From NCBI RefSeq assembly GCF_003061005.1, contig NZ_QAIK01000084.1, positions 22,872 through 62,485 of the forward strand: a stretch of 39,614 bases of DNA, written 5' to 3'. Shown here piece after piece: positions 18,326-28,701 of this stretch; position 1 is the stretch's first letter, and every line of letters begins with the position of its first letter. The translations under genes were made by a program, and so were the position numbers. The notes beneath the pieces are model-generated. The model searched no databases. It was not told the DNA's origin and saw nothing but the letters and a program-made list of their open reading frames with translations. Source of the stretch: Pseudomonas sp. HMWF021 (lineage in GTDB: Bacteria; Pseudomonadota; Gammaproteobacteria; Pseudomonadales; Pseudomonadaceae).

Positions 18326-20005
18326 TTAAGCCGCTTTCGCCTCAGGCTGGCTCAACGAGCGGTTCAGGGCACTGAACAGCGCCTTGAAGCTGGCGGTGGT
18401 GATGTTTTCATCGATACCCACGCCGTGCACCGCACGCTCACCGTTCACGCGCAGCTCGATGTACGCCGCCGCTTTGGCGTTGGTGCCCGCGCCGATCGCG
18501 TGTTCGTTGTAGTCCATGATTTCCACCGGAACCGGCAGACCGGCCACCAGGGCTTCCAGCGCACCGTTGCCCTTGCCGCGCCAGTGCAGGTTGGTTTCGC
18601 CCTGACCCTTGCTCGCCACTTCCACTTCGACGGCGCTGTTGCCGTTTTCTTCCTGCAGGCGATGGCTGACCAGCGCGTACGGGGTGTTGGCTTGCAGGTA
18701 TTCGCTGATCAACAGCGAGTGGATCTGCTTGGCGGTCATCTCCAGGCCGAGGCGATCGGTTTCACGCTGCACCACCTGGCTGAACTCGATCTGCATGCGA
18801 CGCGGCAGGCTGATGCCGTATTCCTGCTCCAGCAAGTAGGCGATACCGCCCTTGCCGGACTGGCTGTTCACACGAATCACCGCCTCGTAGCTGCGGCCGA
18901 TGTCGGCCGGGTCGATCGGCAGGTACGGCACTTCCCACAGAGTGTCCGGTTTCTGCTGGGCGAAACCCTTGCGGATCGCGTCCTGGTGCGAGCCGGAGAA
19001 TGCGGTGTGGACCAGGTCGCCGACGTACGGATGACGCGGGTGCACCTGGATCTGGTTGCACTCTTCGACGACTTTGCGCACGCCGTCGATGTCGGAGAAG
19101 TCCAGCTCAGGGTCAACGCCCTGGGTGTACATGTTCAGTGCCACAGTAACGAGGTCGACGTTACCGGTGCGCTCGCCGTTGCCGAACAGGCAGCCTTCGA
19201 CGCGATCCGCGCCAGCCATCAGGCCCAGCTCGGTAGCGGCGACACCGGTGCCACGGTCGTTGTGGGTGTGCAGGCTGATGATCACGCTGTCACGACGGTT
19301 GATGTTGCGGCCGAACCATTCGATCTGGTCGGCGTAGACGTTCGGGGTCGCGCATTCAACGGTGGCCGGCAGGTTGAGGATCATCTTGTGCTCAGGCGTC
19401 GGGTTCCAGACCTCGATCACCGCGTCACAGACTTCCTTGGCGAATTCCAGCTCGGTGGCGCTGAAGGTTTCCGGCGAGTATTCGAAGGTCCACTCGGTGT
19501 CCGGCTGCATCGCCGCGTATTTGACGAACAGCTTGGCGGCGTTCACTGCGATGGCCTTGATGCCGTCCTTGTCCTGATTGAAGACGATGCGACGGAAGGA
19601 AGGCGAAGTAGCGTTGTACAGGTGAACGATGGCTTTCTTCGCCCCGCGCAGGGATTCGAAGGTGCGCTCGATCAGGTCCTCACGGCCCTGGGTCAGCACC
19701 TGAATGGTGGTGTCGTCCGGGATATGGCCTTCTTCGATCAGGGTGCGCACGAAATCGAAGTCGGTTTGCGAAGCGGCCGGGAACGAGGCTTCGATTTCCT
19801 TCACGCCTACCTGAACAAGGGTTTTCCAGAAGCGCAGCTTCTTCACCGCGTCCATTGGCTCGATCAGCGACTGGTTGCCGTCACGCAGGTCGGAACTGCA
19901 CCAGATCGGCGCGGCGTCGATGGTTTTCGACGGCCAGGTACGATCCGGCAAGTTGATGACGGGGAACGCGCGGTATTTCGAAGACGGGTTTTTGAGCATG
20001 CTCAT
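18326..20005 (-). CDS. leuA: 2-isopropylmalate synthase LeuA
   Basis: The first committed enzyme of leucine synthesis; it condenses acetyl-CoA with 2-ketoisovalerate. The 559-residue product is of the longer LeuA type. Catalytic features are LRDGNQ (40-45) and the metal-binding HTHND (His246, His248); the C-terminal regulatory domain (about 430-559), which normally binds leucine for feedback inhibition, is present. The frame extends further upstream, but AAGGAA stands 7 bases before this ATG and homology starts at [16 protein letters not shown] leader ORF lies in its 5' region. Confidence 0.97.
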   Translation of the reverse strand: MSMLKNPSSKYRAFPVINLPDRTWPSKTIDAAPIWCSSDLRDGNQSLIEPMDAVKKLRFWKTLVQVGVKEIEASFPAASQTDFDFVRTLIEEGHIPDDTTIQVLTQGREDLIERTFESLRGAKKAIVHLYNATSPSFRRIVFNQDKDGIKAIAVNAAKLFVKYAAMQPDTEWTFEYSPETFSATELEFAKEVCDAVIEVWNPTPEHKMILNLPATVECATPNVYADQIEWFGRNINRRDSVIISLHTHNDRGTGVAATELGLMAGADRVEGCLFGNGERTGNVDLVTVALNMYTQGVDPELDFSDIDGVRKVVEECNQIQVHPRHPYVGDLVHTAFSGSHQDAIRKGFAQQKPDTLWEVPYLPIDPADIGRSYEAVIRVNSQSGKGGIAYLLEQEYGISLPRRMQIEFSQVVQRETDRLGLEMTAKQIHSLLISEYLQANTPYALVSHRLQEENGNSAVEVEVASKGQGETNLHWRGKGNGALEALVAGLPVPVEIMDYNEHAIGAGTNAKAAAYIELRVNGERAVHGVGIDENITTASFKALFSALNRSLSQPEAKAA

Positions 20006-20094
20006 CGGGAAATTCCTTATTGTCTGGGCCGAAAAGAGGCGGCCTGCCGGTGGAACGAATGTTCGGGGAAACGCTTGGGACGAGGCACAGCGAT

Positions 20095-20172
20095 TCAGCC
20101 CGGCAGTCGTGCGCTGACGAGGCACAGGCTGCGGTGCTGGCGAAGCTGAATAAGGGTGTGAGAGGTTTTCAT
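20095..20172 (-). CDS. Putative leader peptide upstream of leuA
   Basis: A 25-codon ORF on the leuA strand that ends 89 bases before the leuA start. The product starts [12 protein letters not shown] and ends [12 protein letters not shown], with five leucines (7, 10, 16, 18, 23) but no consecutive run. AGGG stands 8 bases before its ATG and GAAGG lies closer. The last codons (CTGCCGG) are complementary to CCGGCAG (20045-20051) nearer leuA, and GGCCG/CGGCC can form a competing stem. These features suggest a translated cis-regulatory leader of leuA; I do not know this peptide as a described family. Confidence 0.55.
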   Translation of the reverse strand: MKTSHTLIQLRQHRSLCLVSARLPG

Positions 20173-20368
20173 GCCTTCAACCCTAACCGCGAGGGGAGAG
20201 GATGGCAAGCAGTCGAAAAAAATTGAGAGGAATACTCGAAATACTGGATTTTGCAGAATTTTATTGCGTTTAAGTCGGCGGTTCTTATTGATATTTGCGT
20301 GAGGTTAGATTGGGGCGCAATTGATGTTGGTCGGGTGTCAGCAATATTTTCGGACTGGGTGGACCGCA
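20173..20368. other. Non-coding upstream region of leuA leader
   Basis: This AT-richer stretch between the REP element and the leader ORF should contain the leuA promoter. I see no convincing -35/-10 pair and no gene in it; the remaining part of the leuA to M23 gap is accounted for by the leader ORF and a REP element. Confidence 0.4.
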
Positions 20369-20459
20369 TTCGCGGGCAAGCCCGCTCCCGCAGTGTCCGT
20401 GTCGTACACGAATATTATGTACACCCGAAAAACCTGTGGGAGCGGGCTTGCCCGCGAAG
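20369..20459. repeat. REP-like inverted repeat, family B, everted order
   Basis: Arms TTCGCGGGCAAGCCCGCTCC and GGAGCGGGCTTGCCCGCGAA surround about 40 bases. It lies at the 3' end of the M23 peptidase gene, upstream of leuA. Confidence 0.88.
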
Positions 20460-20483
20460 AGGCCCGTGGCCTCAACACCAAAT

Positions 20484-21308
20484 TCAGGGCTGGAACGCAC
20501 CAATGAAAATCGCCGGATCCACCCGCGCATCATTCAGGCTGATGTTCCAGTGCATGTGCGGCCCGGTTGCCCGGCCGGTCGAGCCGACTTTGCCAACCAC
20601 CGCGCCGCGGGCCAGTTGATCGCCGACCTTCACATCGATTTTCGACATGTGGCAGAACATGCTGATAAAGCCCTGCCCGTGATCGACAAACACCGTATTG
20701 CCATTGAAAAAGTAGTTGCCGGTGAGGATCACCTTGCCCGCCGCCGGGGTCTTGATCGGCGTGCCCGCCGGCACGGCAAAGTCGAGGCCGGCGTGCGGAT
20801 TGCGCTCCTCGCCGTTGAAGAAGCGGCGCACACCGAACTTGCTCGACAGCGGCCCGTTGACCGGTTTGTCCAGCAGCAGATTGCTCGGGGTGTTCGGGCT
20901 GAAGCTGCGGTAGGCCTTGATCTGCTCGGCCAGCTCGCCCTCGATGCGCTTGAGGTTGGCCGGGTTCGGATTGACCTGTTGGGTGTTCTTCAGGGTGATG
21001 TGCTGCTCCGGGTACTTCTTGTTGCCGACGGTGAATGGCAGATTGCGCCCGCCGCTGCTGATCTGCTGACTGCCGGGTTTGACCGTCAGCGGCACGCCGA
21101 CAATCGCCAGCCAGTTGTTCTGTTCTTTCACAACCAGCACCGGTTTGCCCTGATAGGTGGCTTTAGGCGCCTGCGCGGCGCTGCCCAGATCGACCACCGC
21201 CACGCCGCCCGGCACCGGTTTGTTCAGCAGACGGGTGATGTAGCTGTCGGCGTGGGCGTTGAAGGTGGTCAGGCACAGCAACAATAACGGAGCAAGAAAA
21301 CGCGGCAT
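20484..21308 (-). CDS. Secreted M23 (LytM-type) peptidase
   Basis: A predicted periplasmic zinc metallopeptidase or LytM-like factor acting on peptidoglycan peptides. The 274 residues start with a Sec signal (LAPLLLLCLTTFNAHA, cleaved near residue 20). The C-terminal LytM domain has HAGLDFA (first zinc His and Asp) and HMHW (HxH), plus the central His in FCHMSK, so the zinc site looks complete and probably active. An N-terminal beta region (about 25-115) is unassigned. Its start is 3 bases after the xseA stop, so they form an operon. Confidence 0.88.
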   Translation of the reverse strand: MPRFLAPLLLLCLTTFNAHADSYITRLLNKPVPGGVAVVDLGSAAQAPKATYQGKPVLVVKEQNNWLAIVGVPLTVKPGSQQISSGGRNLPFTVGNKKYPEQHITLKNTQQVNPNPANLKRIEGELAEQIKAYRSFSPNTPSNLLLDKPVNGPLSSKFGVRRFFNGEERNPHAGLDFAVPAGTPIKTPAAGKVILTGNYFFNGNTVFVDHGQGFISMFCHMSKIDVKVGDQLARGAVVGKVGSTGRATGPHMHWNISLNDARVDPAIFIGAFQP

Positions 21309-21311
21309 GGA

Positions 21312-22691
21312 TCAGTCCAGTAAAGAAAGGGTGACAGGCGTCAAGTGATTGTCCTCGACGCGCACTTGCAGTTCGCCTTCGCCCAGTCTGGCCTTCAGGC
21401 GCTGGCCGGTGTGGGTCTGCGCGGCGTTGCGAATCGCGTGGCCGCGCTCATCCAGCAGAATGCTGTAGCCCCGACCAAGAGTCGCCAGCGGACTGACCAC
21501 ATGCAGCGTCTGCATCTGGCTGTGCAGTTGCAGGCGACGGCTTTTCAGACCTTCGCGCATGGCCCGCGGCAGGCGTTCGGCGAGGCTGTCGAGGCGCTGA
21601 CGCAGCATCGCCAGTTGCCGACCCGGATGTTGCCCGGCGAGGCGGGTTTCCAGGCGGATCAGGCGTTCGCGGCGGGTATTGAGCTGACGTTCGAACGCCC
21701 GGCGCATGCGCATGTCCAGGTCATCCAGACGCTGCGCTTGCTGACGCAGGCGTTCGCCGGGGTGGCGCAGACGGCGGGCCATGCCTTCCAGGCGCAGGCG
21801 ATCGCGCATCAAACGGTCGCGCATGCGCATCACCAGGCGCCGGTGCAGGCTGTCGACCTGACGGATCAGGTGGCTCGAATCCGGCGCCAGCAGCTCGGCG
21901 GCAGCGGAGGGCGTTGGCGCGCGCACGTCAGCCACGAAGTCGCTGATCGACACGTCGGTTTCATGCCCGACGGCGCTGACAATGGGGGTCACGCAGGCAT
22001 CGATCGCCCGGGCCACGGCCTCTTCGTTGAAGCACCAGAGATCTTCCAGCGAACCGCCGCCACGGGCCAGGATCAGCGCGTCGAAACCACGGGCATCGGC
22101 CAGTTTCAGCGCGCGGACGATCTGCGTAGTGGCTTCGCGGCCCTGCACGGCAGTCGGGATCAGCGTCAGTTGCACCTGCGGCGCCCGGCGGCGGAACACG
22201 CTGATGATGTCGCGAATCACCGCGCCGGTCGGCGAGCTGATGATGCCGATGCGTTGCGGATGCGCCGGCAGGGGCACTTTGCGTTCGGCACTGAACAGGC
22301 CTTCGGCGCTGAGCTTTTCCTTCAGCGCATCGAAGGCCAGGCGCAGCGCGCCGTCACCGGCCGGCTCCACGGTATCGAGAATCAGCTGATAGTCGCCGCG
22401 CCCTTCGAACAGCGAGACCTTGCCGCGCACCTTCACGGCCAGGCCGTCCTTCAACGCCTGACGCACCCGCGCCGCATTATTGCGGAACAGCGCGCAACGC
22501 ACCTGCGCACCGCTGTCCTTAAGAGTGAAATACACGTGACCGGACGCCGGGCGGGCAAGGTTAGAGATTTCGCCTTCGACCCAGATGTTGCTGAACACGT
22601 CTTCGAGCAACACCCGTGCGCGGCCGTTGAGCTGGCTGACGGTCAGGACTTCACGGTCCAGGCCAAGTCTTGCAAAGGGATCTTTAATCAT
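21312..22691 (-). CDS. xseA: Exodeoxyribonuclease VII large subunit
   Basis: The large subunit of the single-strand-specific exonuclease VII. The 459-residue product has an N-terminal OB-fold (about 18-110, VLTVSQLNGRARVLLEDVF onward), the catalytic domain with the conserved ARGGGSLEDLWCFNEE and SAVGHETDVSISDFVAD motifs, a long Arg-rich coiled coil (about 285-400) and a small C-terminal segment for binding the XseB subunit. The gene starts at ATG and is followed by the M23 peptidase gene. Confidence 0.97.
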   Translation of the reverse strand: MIKDPFARLGLDREVLTVSQLNGRARVLLEDVFSNIWVEGEISNLARPASGHVYFTLKDSGAQVRCALFRNNAARVRQALKDGLAVKVRGKVSLFEGRGDYQLILDTVEPAGDGALRLAFDALKEKLSAEGLFSAERKVPLPAHPQRIGIISSPTGAVIRDIISVFRRRAPQVQLTLIPTAVQGREATTQIVRALKLADARGFDALILARGGGSLEDLWCFNEEAVARAIDACVTPIVSAVGHETDVSISDFVADVRAPTPSAAAELLAPDSSHLIRQVDSLHRRLVMRMRDRLMRDRLRLEGMARRLRHPGERLRQQAQRLDDLDMRMRRAFERQLNTRRERLIRLETRLAGQHPGRQLAMLRQRLDSLAERLPRAMREGLKSRRLQLHSQMQTLHVVSPLATLGRGYSILLDERGHAIRNAAQTHTGQRLKARLGEGELQVRVEDNHLTPVTLSLLD

Positions 22692-22734
22692 GGGGCGCAG
22701 TTTAAAGCTAATTTCCGACGCAATACACGAATCC

Positions 22735-22830
22735 CTGTAGGAGCTGCCGAAGGCTGCGATCTTTTGATCTTGATCTGTATGAAAAAGAGCAAAAGATCGC
22801 AGCCTCGTTTCACTCGTCAGCTCCTACAGG
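22735..22830. repeat. REP-like inverted repeat, family A, with arm insertion
   Basis: The left arm is CTGTAGGAGCTGCCGAAGGC; the right arm has an extra segment (TCGTTTCACTCG in place of TTCGG) before CAGCTCCTACAGG. Its last bases supply the stop codon of the lysR gene. Confidence 0.82.
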
Positions 22831-23711
22831 GGATTTGTGAAGGTCTGGATGAAGTGTTGAGTCAGTGGGGTGGGGTTTTGCCGGTGGGCGAGGGCGACGG
22901 TGCTTTGGCAATCGGGATCGTTCAGGGGCAGAAATCGTACGCCGGGCGGGGCAATGTCCTGCATCGATTCGGGCAGCAAGGCGATGCCGAATCCAGCCTG
23001 GATCAGCTGCAACTGCGTAGTCTTGCGTGACATCACCCGCGCTGGTTTGGGAAAAAAGCCCTGGCGCATGCACAGGTCGGCACACAGATAGCTGAGGCCG
23101 CCGCGCTGTGGATGCGGGATCGATATAAAGGCTTCGTCTTGCAATTGCGCCAGTTCGATGGAGGATGCATCGGCCAGTCGATGATCGTTCGGCACCGCCA
23201 GCAGCAAGCGCTCGGTGAACAGCGGCACAATCCGAATGCCCTCACGCTGGCGCAAAACGGGCAAGCGCAACAGGCCGATGTCGAGACGGCCTTCAGCGAG
23301 CTCCTCAAGCTGCGCTTCGGAGGACAGCTTGCCAATGTCCAGCGATACGCCGTTCTGTTGATCGAGATAGGTGCTGATCCGACCCAATAAATGCCCGCTG
23401 ATCGATACGGTGCTGGAATGGCTCAGGCGCAAGGTGCCCAGTTGACCGTTGCCGACTTCGGTCGCCATCGCGCTGGCTTTGCTCAGTTCATTGAGCAGGT
23501 TTCTGGCCCGGGGCAAAAAAGCCTCGCCGGCGGCGGTAAGCCGAGGCTGGCGAGCAGTGCGCTCGAACAGCGGGGTTTGCAGGCGGGCTTCCATGTCCTT
23601 GATCTGCCGGCTCAAGGCCGATTGCGCGATGAACAGGCGTTCGGCGGCGGCGCTGAAACTGCCGCTTTCGGCGATTTCCACGAAGTAGCGCAGTTGACGG
23701 GTTGAAAGCAC
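22824..23711 (-). CDS. LysR-family transcriptional regulator
   Basis: A LysR-type regulator of 295 residues: a winged helix-turn-helix (about 1-60, LSTRQLRYFVEIAESGSFSAAAERL with FIAQSALSRQIKDME) and a periplasmic-binding-protein-like effector domain (about 90-295). The GTG start fits the family N-terminus and has AAAAGG 8 bases upstream; an ATG 51 bases earlier would add 17 unlikely residues. It is transcribed away from the TauE-type permease, which is its most likely target. The stop codon lies in the end of a REP element. Confidence 0.88.
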   Translation of the reverse strand: MLSTRQLRYFVEIAESGSFSAAAERLFIAQSALSRQIKDMEARLQTPLFERTARQPRLTAAGEAFLPRARNLLNELSKASAMATEVGNGQLGTLRLSHSSTVSISGHLLGRISTYLDQQNGVSLDIGKLSSEAQLEELAEGRLDIGLLRLPVLRQREGIRIVPLFTERLLLAVPNDHRLADASSIELAQLQDEAFISIPHPQRGGLSYLCADLCMRQGFFPKPARVMSRKTTQLQLIQAGFGIALLPESMQDIAPPGVRFLPLNDPDCQSTVALAHRQNPTPLTQHFIQTFTNPL

Positions 23712-23811
23712 CAGGTATGCCTTTTCGAGATGAGTGGGTGGCTTTGAACATATTAGTCGCAACCCTCGGCGCTGGCTAAAGTCATCTCAGGCTTATAAAG
23801 GAAGTGGATCG

Positions 23812-24585
23812 ATGAGTGTGGTGGGTTTGTTGAGCGAGTGGGCGTGGGGCGTGGGTGGCTGGGTGATGATCGGCTTCGGTATCGCGCTGGCCTATATCGT
23901 CTTCGGGATTGCCGGGTTCGGTACGGCGCTGGTCGCGGGGCCGATTCTGATTCTGTTCATGCCGCTGTCGAAGATCGTGCCGTTGCTGGTGCTGCTGGAT
24001 TTCGTCGCGGCGTTCGGCAATCTGCTGCCCTCGCGCCGGGATGTGGCGAAACCCGAGTTGTTGCGGCTGCTGCCGTGCATGGCGGTGGGGTGCACGTTGG
24101 GGGTGATTTTCCTGCTTAATCTCAAATCCGATCTGTTGTTGCTGTTGATGGGACTATTCATCAGCGCCTACGCGGTTTATAGCTTGTGGGTGAAAACCCG
24201 GCCGACTCGGCTGTCCGCCGGGTGGGCGCTGCCGATGGGTACGGTGGGCGGGCTGTTTGGGGCGCTGTTTGGCAGTGGCGGCTTTTTATACGCGATCTAT
24301 CTCAACAGCCGTTTGCCCAAGGACGCGGCCCGGGCCACGCAAAGTGCACTGATCAGTTGCAGCACGGTGGTGCGTTTGAGTCTGTTCGCCATCGCCGGGG
24401 TGTATGCCGAGCTACCCTTGTTGATGCTGGCGCTGTGTCTGTTGCCGGCCATGGCGCTGGGGCTGTGGATCGGGCGGCGGTTGACCCTGCGTTTGTCGCG
24501 CGAGGCGTTTGTACGATTGGTGACATGGCTGGTGCTGGCGAGCGGGATTGCGTTGATCGGGCGCTACATTATTAGTATGGCGTGA
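23812..24585 (+). CDS. TauE/SafE-family membrane permease
   Basis: A polytopic inner-membrane protein of 257 residues with about eight hydrophobic helices, belonging to the TauE/SafE (DUF81) group of proposed exporters of sulphur-containing organic anions. The repeated half-motifs GIAGFGTALVAGPILILFMP and GGLFGALFGSGGFLYAIYL are characteristic. AAAGGAAG precedes the ATG by 7 bases. The substrate cannot be read from the sequence. It is divergent from the LysR gene; about 100 bp between them should hold both promoters. Confidence 0.85.
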   Translation: MSVVGLLSEWAWGVGGWVMIGFGIALAYIVFGIAGFGTALVAGPILILFMPLSKIVPLLVLLDFVAAFGNLLPSRRDVAKPELLRLLPCMAVGCTLGVIFLLNLKSDLLLLLMGLFISAYAVYSLWVKTRPTRLSAGWALPMGTVGGLFGALFGSGGFLYAIYLNSRLPKDAARATQSALISCSTVVRLSLFAIAGVYAELPLLMLALCLLPAMALGLWIGRRLTLRLSREAFVRLVTWLVLASGIALIGRYIISMA

Positions 24586-24635
24586 GCACTTGACCGGATT
24601 CTGTCAGGGATTAAGCTGCCGGCCTTTAGGGCCCC

Positions 24636-24700
24636 TTCGCGGGCAAGCCCGCTCCCACATTGGAACGCATATCCCTGTGGGAGCGGGCTTGCCCGCGAAG
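24636..24700. repeat. REP-like inverted repeat, family B, everted order
   Basis: Arms TTCGCGGGCAAGCCCGCTCC and GGAGCGGGCTTGCCCGCGAA around a short centre; the tightest family B element in the window. Confidence 0.9.
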
Positions 24701-24729
24701 GCGTCAGAAGCCATACCGCAGGACTTTCC

Positions 24730-25278
24730 ATGAATTCGCAAAGCATCATCGTCCCGAAAATCTCCACCCTGCCGGTCCACGAACCTAGGGCGCGGGCGAT
24801 CCTGCGCTGGCTGGTTCGCAAGAATATCGTCAAGGAAGAACTGAGCACCTGCGGCCGTACCGGCAATCGCATGGCGTACGCGATCGCCGATGGCGCGCGC
24901 GCGGTGGTACTGCACCCGCAGGCTTTGCCCTTCGGTGAACCCATCAACGGCCTGGAAATCGTTACCAAGCGCTGCATCTACACCCCGGCCAAGGGCTTTC
25001 TCGAAGAGGCCGGTTGCGCCGAGTGTCGTCGCGAAGTCGGCGAAGCGTTGTTCGAAAGCCTCGAAGACTGGTTTCCAGGCCGCACCGACAACTTCACCTG
25101 CCCGGAATGCGGGCATGAAGACGATATCAACGGCTTTTTGTATTTACAGGAATGCGCGTTTTCCAACCTGGGCTTCATCTTCAACAACTGGCTGGAGGCG
25201 GGGTTCAAGCAAAGCTTTATCGACGAATTCGCCGATTGGCTCGATCAGCCTGTCAGCTGGGTAAAAGTCGAACTATGA
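24730..25278 (+). CDS. Unrecognised protein with zinc-ribbon cysteines
   Basis: A soluble 182-residue protein that I cannot name. It has two Cys pairs, Cys96/Cys99 (GCAEC) and Cys124/Cys127 (CPECGHED), spaced as in a zinc ribbon, and further cysteines at 41, 82 and 142. The C-terminal third is rich in aromatic residues (FNNWLEAGF, EFADWLDQPVSW). The start is an ATG 29 bases after a REP element; there is no obvious partner gene. A role in nucleic-acid or protein binding is possible but not shown. Confidence 0.75.
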   Translation: MNSQSIIVPKISTLPVHEPRARAILRWLVRKNIVKEELSTCGRTGNRMAYAIADGARAVVLHPQALPFGEPINGLEIVTKRCIYTPAKGFLEEAGCAECRREVGEALFESLEDWFPGRTDNFTCPECGHEDDINGFLYLQECAFSNLGFIFNNWLEAGFKQSFIDEFADWLDQPVSWVKVEL

Positions 25279-25280
25279 CC

Positions 25281-25367
25281 CTGTAGGAGCTGCCGCAGGC
25301 TGCGATCTTTTGATCTTGATCCTGAAAAACAGAATCAAAACATCGCAGCCTTCGGCAGCTCCTACAG
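25281..25367. repeat. REP-like inverted repeat, family A
   Basis: Arms CTGTAGGAGCTGCCGCAGGC and a complement ending CAGCTCCTACAG lie 2 bases after the preceding stop; inner motifs include GATCTTTTGATC. Confidence 0.87.
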
Positions 25368-25394
25368 AAAGCAGGGGGCCCGTACATCAATTAG

Positions 25395-26942
<1,548 letters not shown>

Positions 26943-26966
26943 AGCTTCAAGCAAATATCAAGCAAC

Positions 26967-26989
26967 CGGGGCTGTTTTATTCAGCCCCG
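26967..26989 (+). other. Hairpin in the guaB-guaA spacer
   Basis: A perfect 8-bp stem, CGGGGCTG and CAGCCCCG, has the loop TTTTATT. The T content after it is low (AGTTGTTTC), so it may be an mRNA stabiliser or a leaky terminator that lowers guaA relative to guaB. Confidence 0.55.
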
Positions 26990-27041
26990 AGTTGTTTCTG
27001 AATCACGACTGTTTCTGAATTACTTAAGACGAGACTGAATC

Positions 27042-28619
27042 ATGGCCCTCGACATTCACGCTCACCGCATCCTGATCCTCGACTTCGGCTCGCAATACAC
27101 CCAACTGATTGCCCGCCGCGTGCGCGAGATCGGCGTGTACTGCGAACTGCACCCGTTCGACATGGACGAAGATGCGATCCGCGAATTCGCCCCTAAAGGC
27201 GTCATCCTCGCCGGCGGCCCCGAGTCCGTGCACGAAGCCAACAGCCCGCGCTGCCCGCAAGCGGTGTTTGACCTGGGCGTGCCGGTCTTCGGTATCTGCT
27301 ACGGCATGCAGACCATGGCCGAGCAACTGGGCGGCAAGGTTGAAGGTTCCGAACTGCGTGAATTCGGTTATGCCCGCGTTGACGTGGTCGGCAAGAGCCG
27401 CCTGCTCGACGGCATCGAAGACCACATCGACGCCGACGGCCTGTTCGGCCTCGACGTATGGATGAGCCACGGTGACAAGGTCACCAAAATGCCGGAAGAC
27501 TTCCACATCCTGGCCAGCACCCCGAGCTGCCCGATCGCCGGCATGTTCAACGACGAGCGCGCTTACTACGGCGTGCAGTTCCACCCGGAAGTGACCCACA
27601 CCAAGCAGGGCGGTCGCATCCTGTCGCGCTTCGTGCTGGACATCTGCGGCTGTGAAGCCCTGTGGACTCCGTCGAAGATTGCTGAAGACGCCATTGCCAA
27701 TATCCGCGCACAGGTCGGCACCGACAACGTGCTGCTGGGTCTGTCCGGCGGCGTTGACTCCTCGGTGGTTGCGGCGCTGCTGCACAAGGCCATCGGCGAC
27801 CAGTTGACCTGTGTGTTCGTCGACAACGGCCTGCTGCGTCTGCACGAAGGCGAGCAAGTGATGGCCATGTTCGCCGAGAACATGGGCGTCAAGGTGATCC
27901 GTGCCAACGCTGAAGACCAGTTCCTCAATAACCTGGCCGGCGAAGCCGACCCGGAGAAGAAGCGCAAGATCATCGGCCGTACCTTCATCGACGTGTTCGA
28001 TGCCGAATCCTGCAAGCTGGACAACATCAAGTACCTGGCTCAGGGCACCATCTACCCGGACGTGATCGAGTCGGCTGGCGCGAAAAGCGGCAAGGCGCAC
28101 GTGATCAAGTCGCACCACAACGTGGGCGGCCTGCCGGAAGAGATGAACCTGAAACTGGTCGAGCCACTGCGCGAACTGTTCAAGGACGAAGTCCGTCGTC
28201 TGGGTCTGGAACTGGGCCTGCCGTACGACATGGTCTACCGTCACCCGTTCCCGGGCCCGGGTCTGGGCGTTCGCATCCTCGGCGAAGTGAAGAAGGAATA
28301 CGCCGACCTGCTGCGTCGTGCCGACCACATCTTCATCGAAGAACTGCGCAAAGCCGACTGGTACCACAAAGTCAGCCAGGCTTTCGTGGTGTTCCAGCCA
28401 GTGAAATCGGTTGGCGTGGTTGGCGATGGTCGTCGTTATGCCTGGGTCGTGGCCCTGCGTGCCGTGGAAACCATCGACTTCATGACCGCGCGTTGGGCAC
28501 ACCTGCCTTACGAACTGCTGGAAACCGTGTCCGGTCGCATCATCAATGAAATCGAAGGCATCTCCCGCGTGACTTATGACGTGTCGAGCAAGCCGCCGGC
28601 GACGATTGAGTGGGAGTGA
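27042..28619 (+). CDS. guaA: GMP synthase (glutamine-hydrolysing) GuaA
   Basis: Converts XMP to GMP using glutamine and ATP. The 525 residues form an N-terminal class I glutamine amidotransferase domain with Cys86 (GICYGMQ), His181 and Glu183 (QFHPEV), an ATP pyrophosphatase domain with the P-loop SGGVDSS (235-241), and a C-terminal dimerisation domain ending in KPPATIEWE. All numbers equal those of the E. coli enzyme. It forms the guaBA operon and is followed by a strong terminator. Confidence 0.98.
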   Translation: MALDIHAHRILILDFGSQYTQLIARRVREIGVYCELHPFDMDEDAIREFAPKGVILAGGPESVHEANSPRCPQAVFDLGVPVFGICYGMQTMAEQLGGKVEGSELREFGYARVDVVGKSRLLDGIEDHIDADGLFGLDVWMSHGDKVTKMPEDFHILASTPSCPIAGMFNDERAYYGVQFHPEVTHTKQGGRILSRFVLDICGCEALWTPSKIAEDAIANIRAQVGTDNVLLGLSGGVDSSVVAALLHKAIGDQLTCVFVDNGLLRLHEGEQVMAMFAENMGVKVIRANAEDQFLNNLAGEADPEKKRKIIGRTFIDVFDAESCKLDNIKYLAQGTIYPDVIESAGAKSGKAHVIKSHHNVGGLPEEMNLKLVEPLRELFKDEVRRLGLELGLPYDMVYRHPFPGPGLGVRILGEVKKEYADLLRRADHIFIEELRKADWYHKVSQAFVVFQPVKSVGVVGDGRRYAWVVALRAVETIDFMTARWAHLPYELLETVSGRIINEIEGISRVTYDVSSKPPATIEWE

Positions 28620-28647
28620 TCACGGCGCCTCGCGCTGAGTGACTGAG

Positions 28648-28675
28648 AAAACCCCGGCCCAGGCCGGGGTTTTTT
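28648..28675. terminator. guaA terminator, probably bidirectional
   Basis: A 12-bp perfect stem, AAAACCCCGGCC and GGCCGGGGTTTT with a 2-base loop, followed by more Ts. The A-tract on the left lets it act also for the converging toxin-like gene. Confidence 0.9.
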
Positions 28676-28701
28676 ATGCGCCATCGAATGACGCGCCGTC
28701 T

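Noticed and set aside
20006..20094. Classical transcription attenuator before leuA
   Set aside because: Stems can be drawn, but no stem is followed by a U-tract and the leader lacks a run of Leu codons; a translational or other mechanism is more likely if it is regulatory.
18263..20149. 628-residue open frame antisense to leuA
   Set aside because: It mirrors leuA, crosses the terminator and REP area, and has low-complexity composition without motifs.
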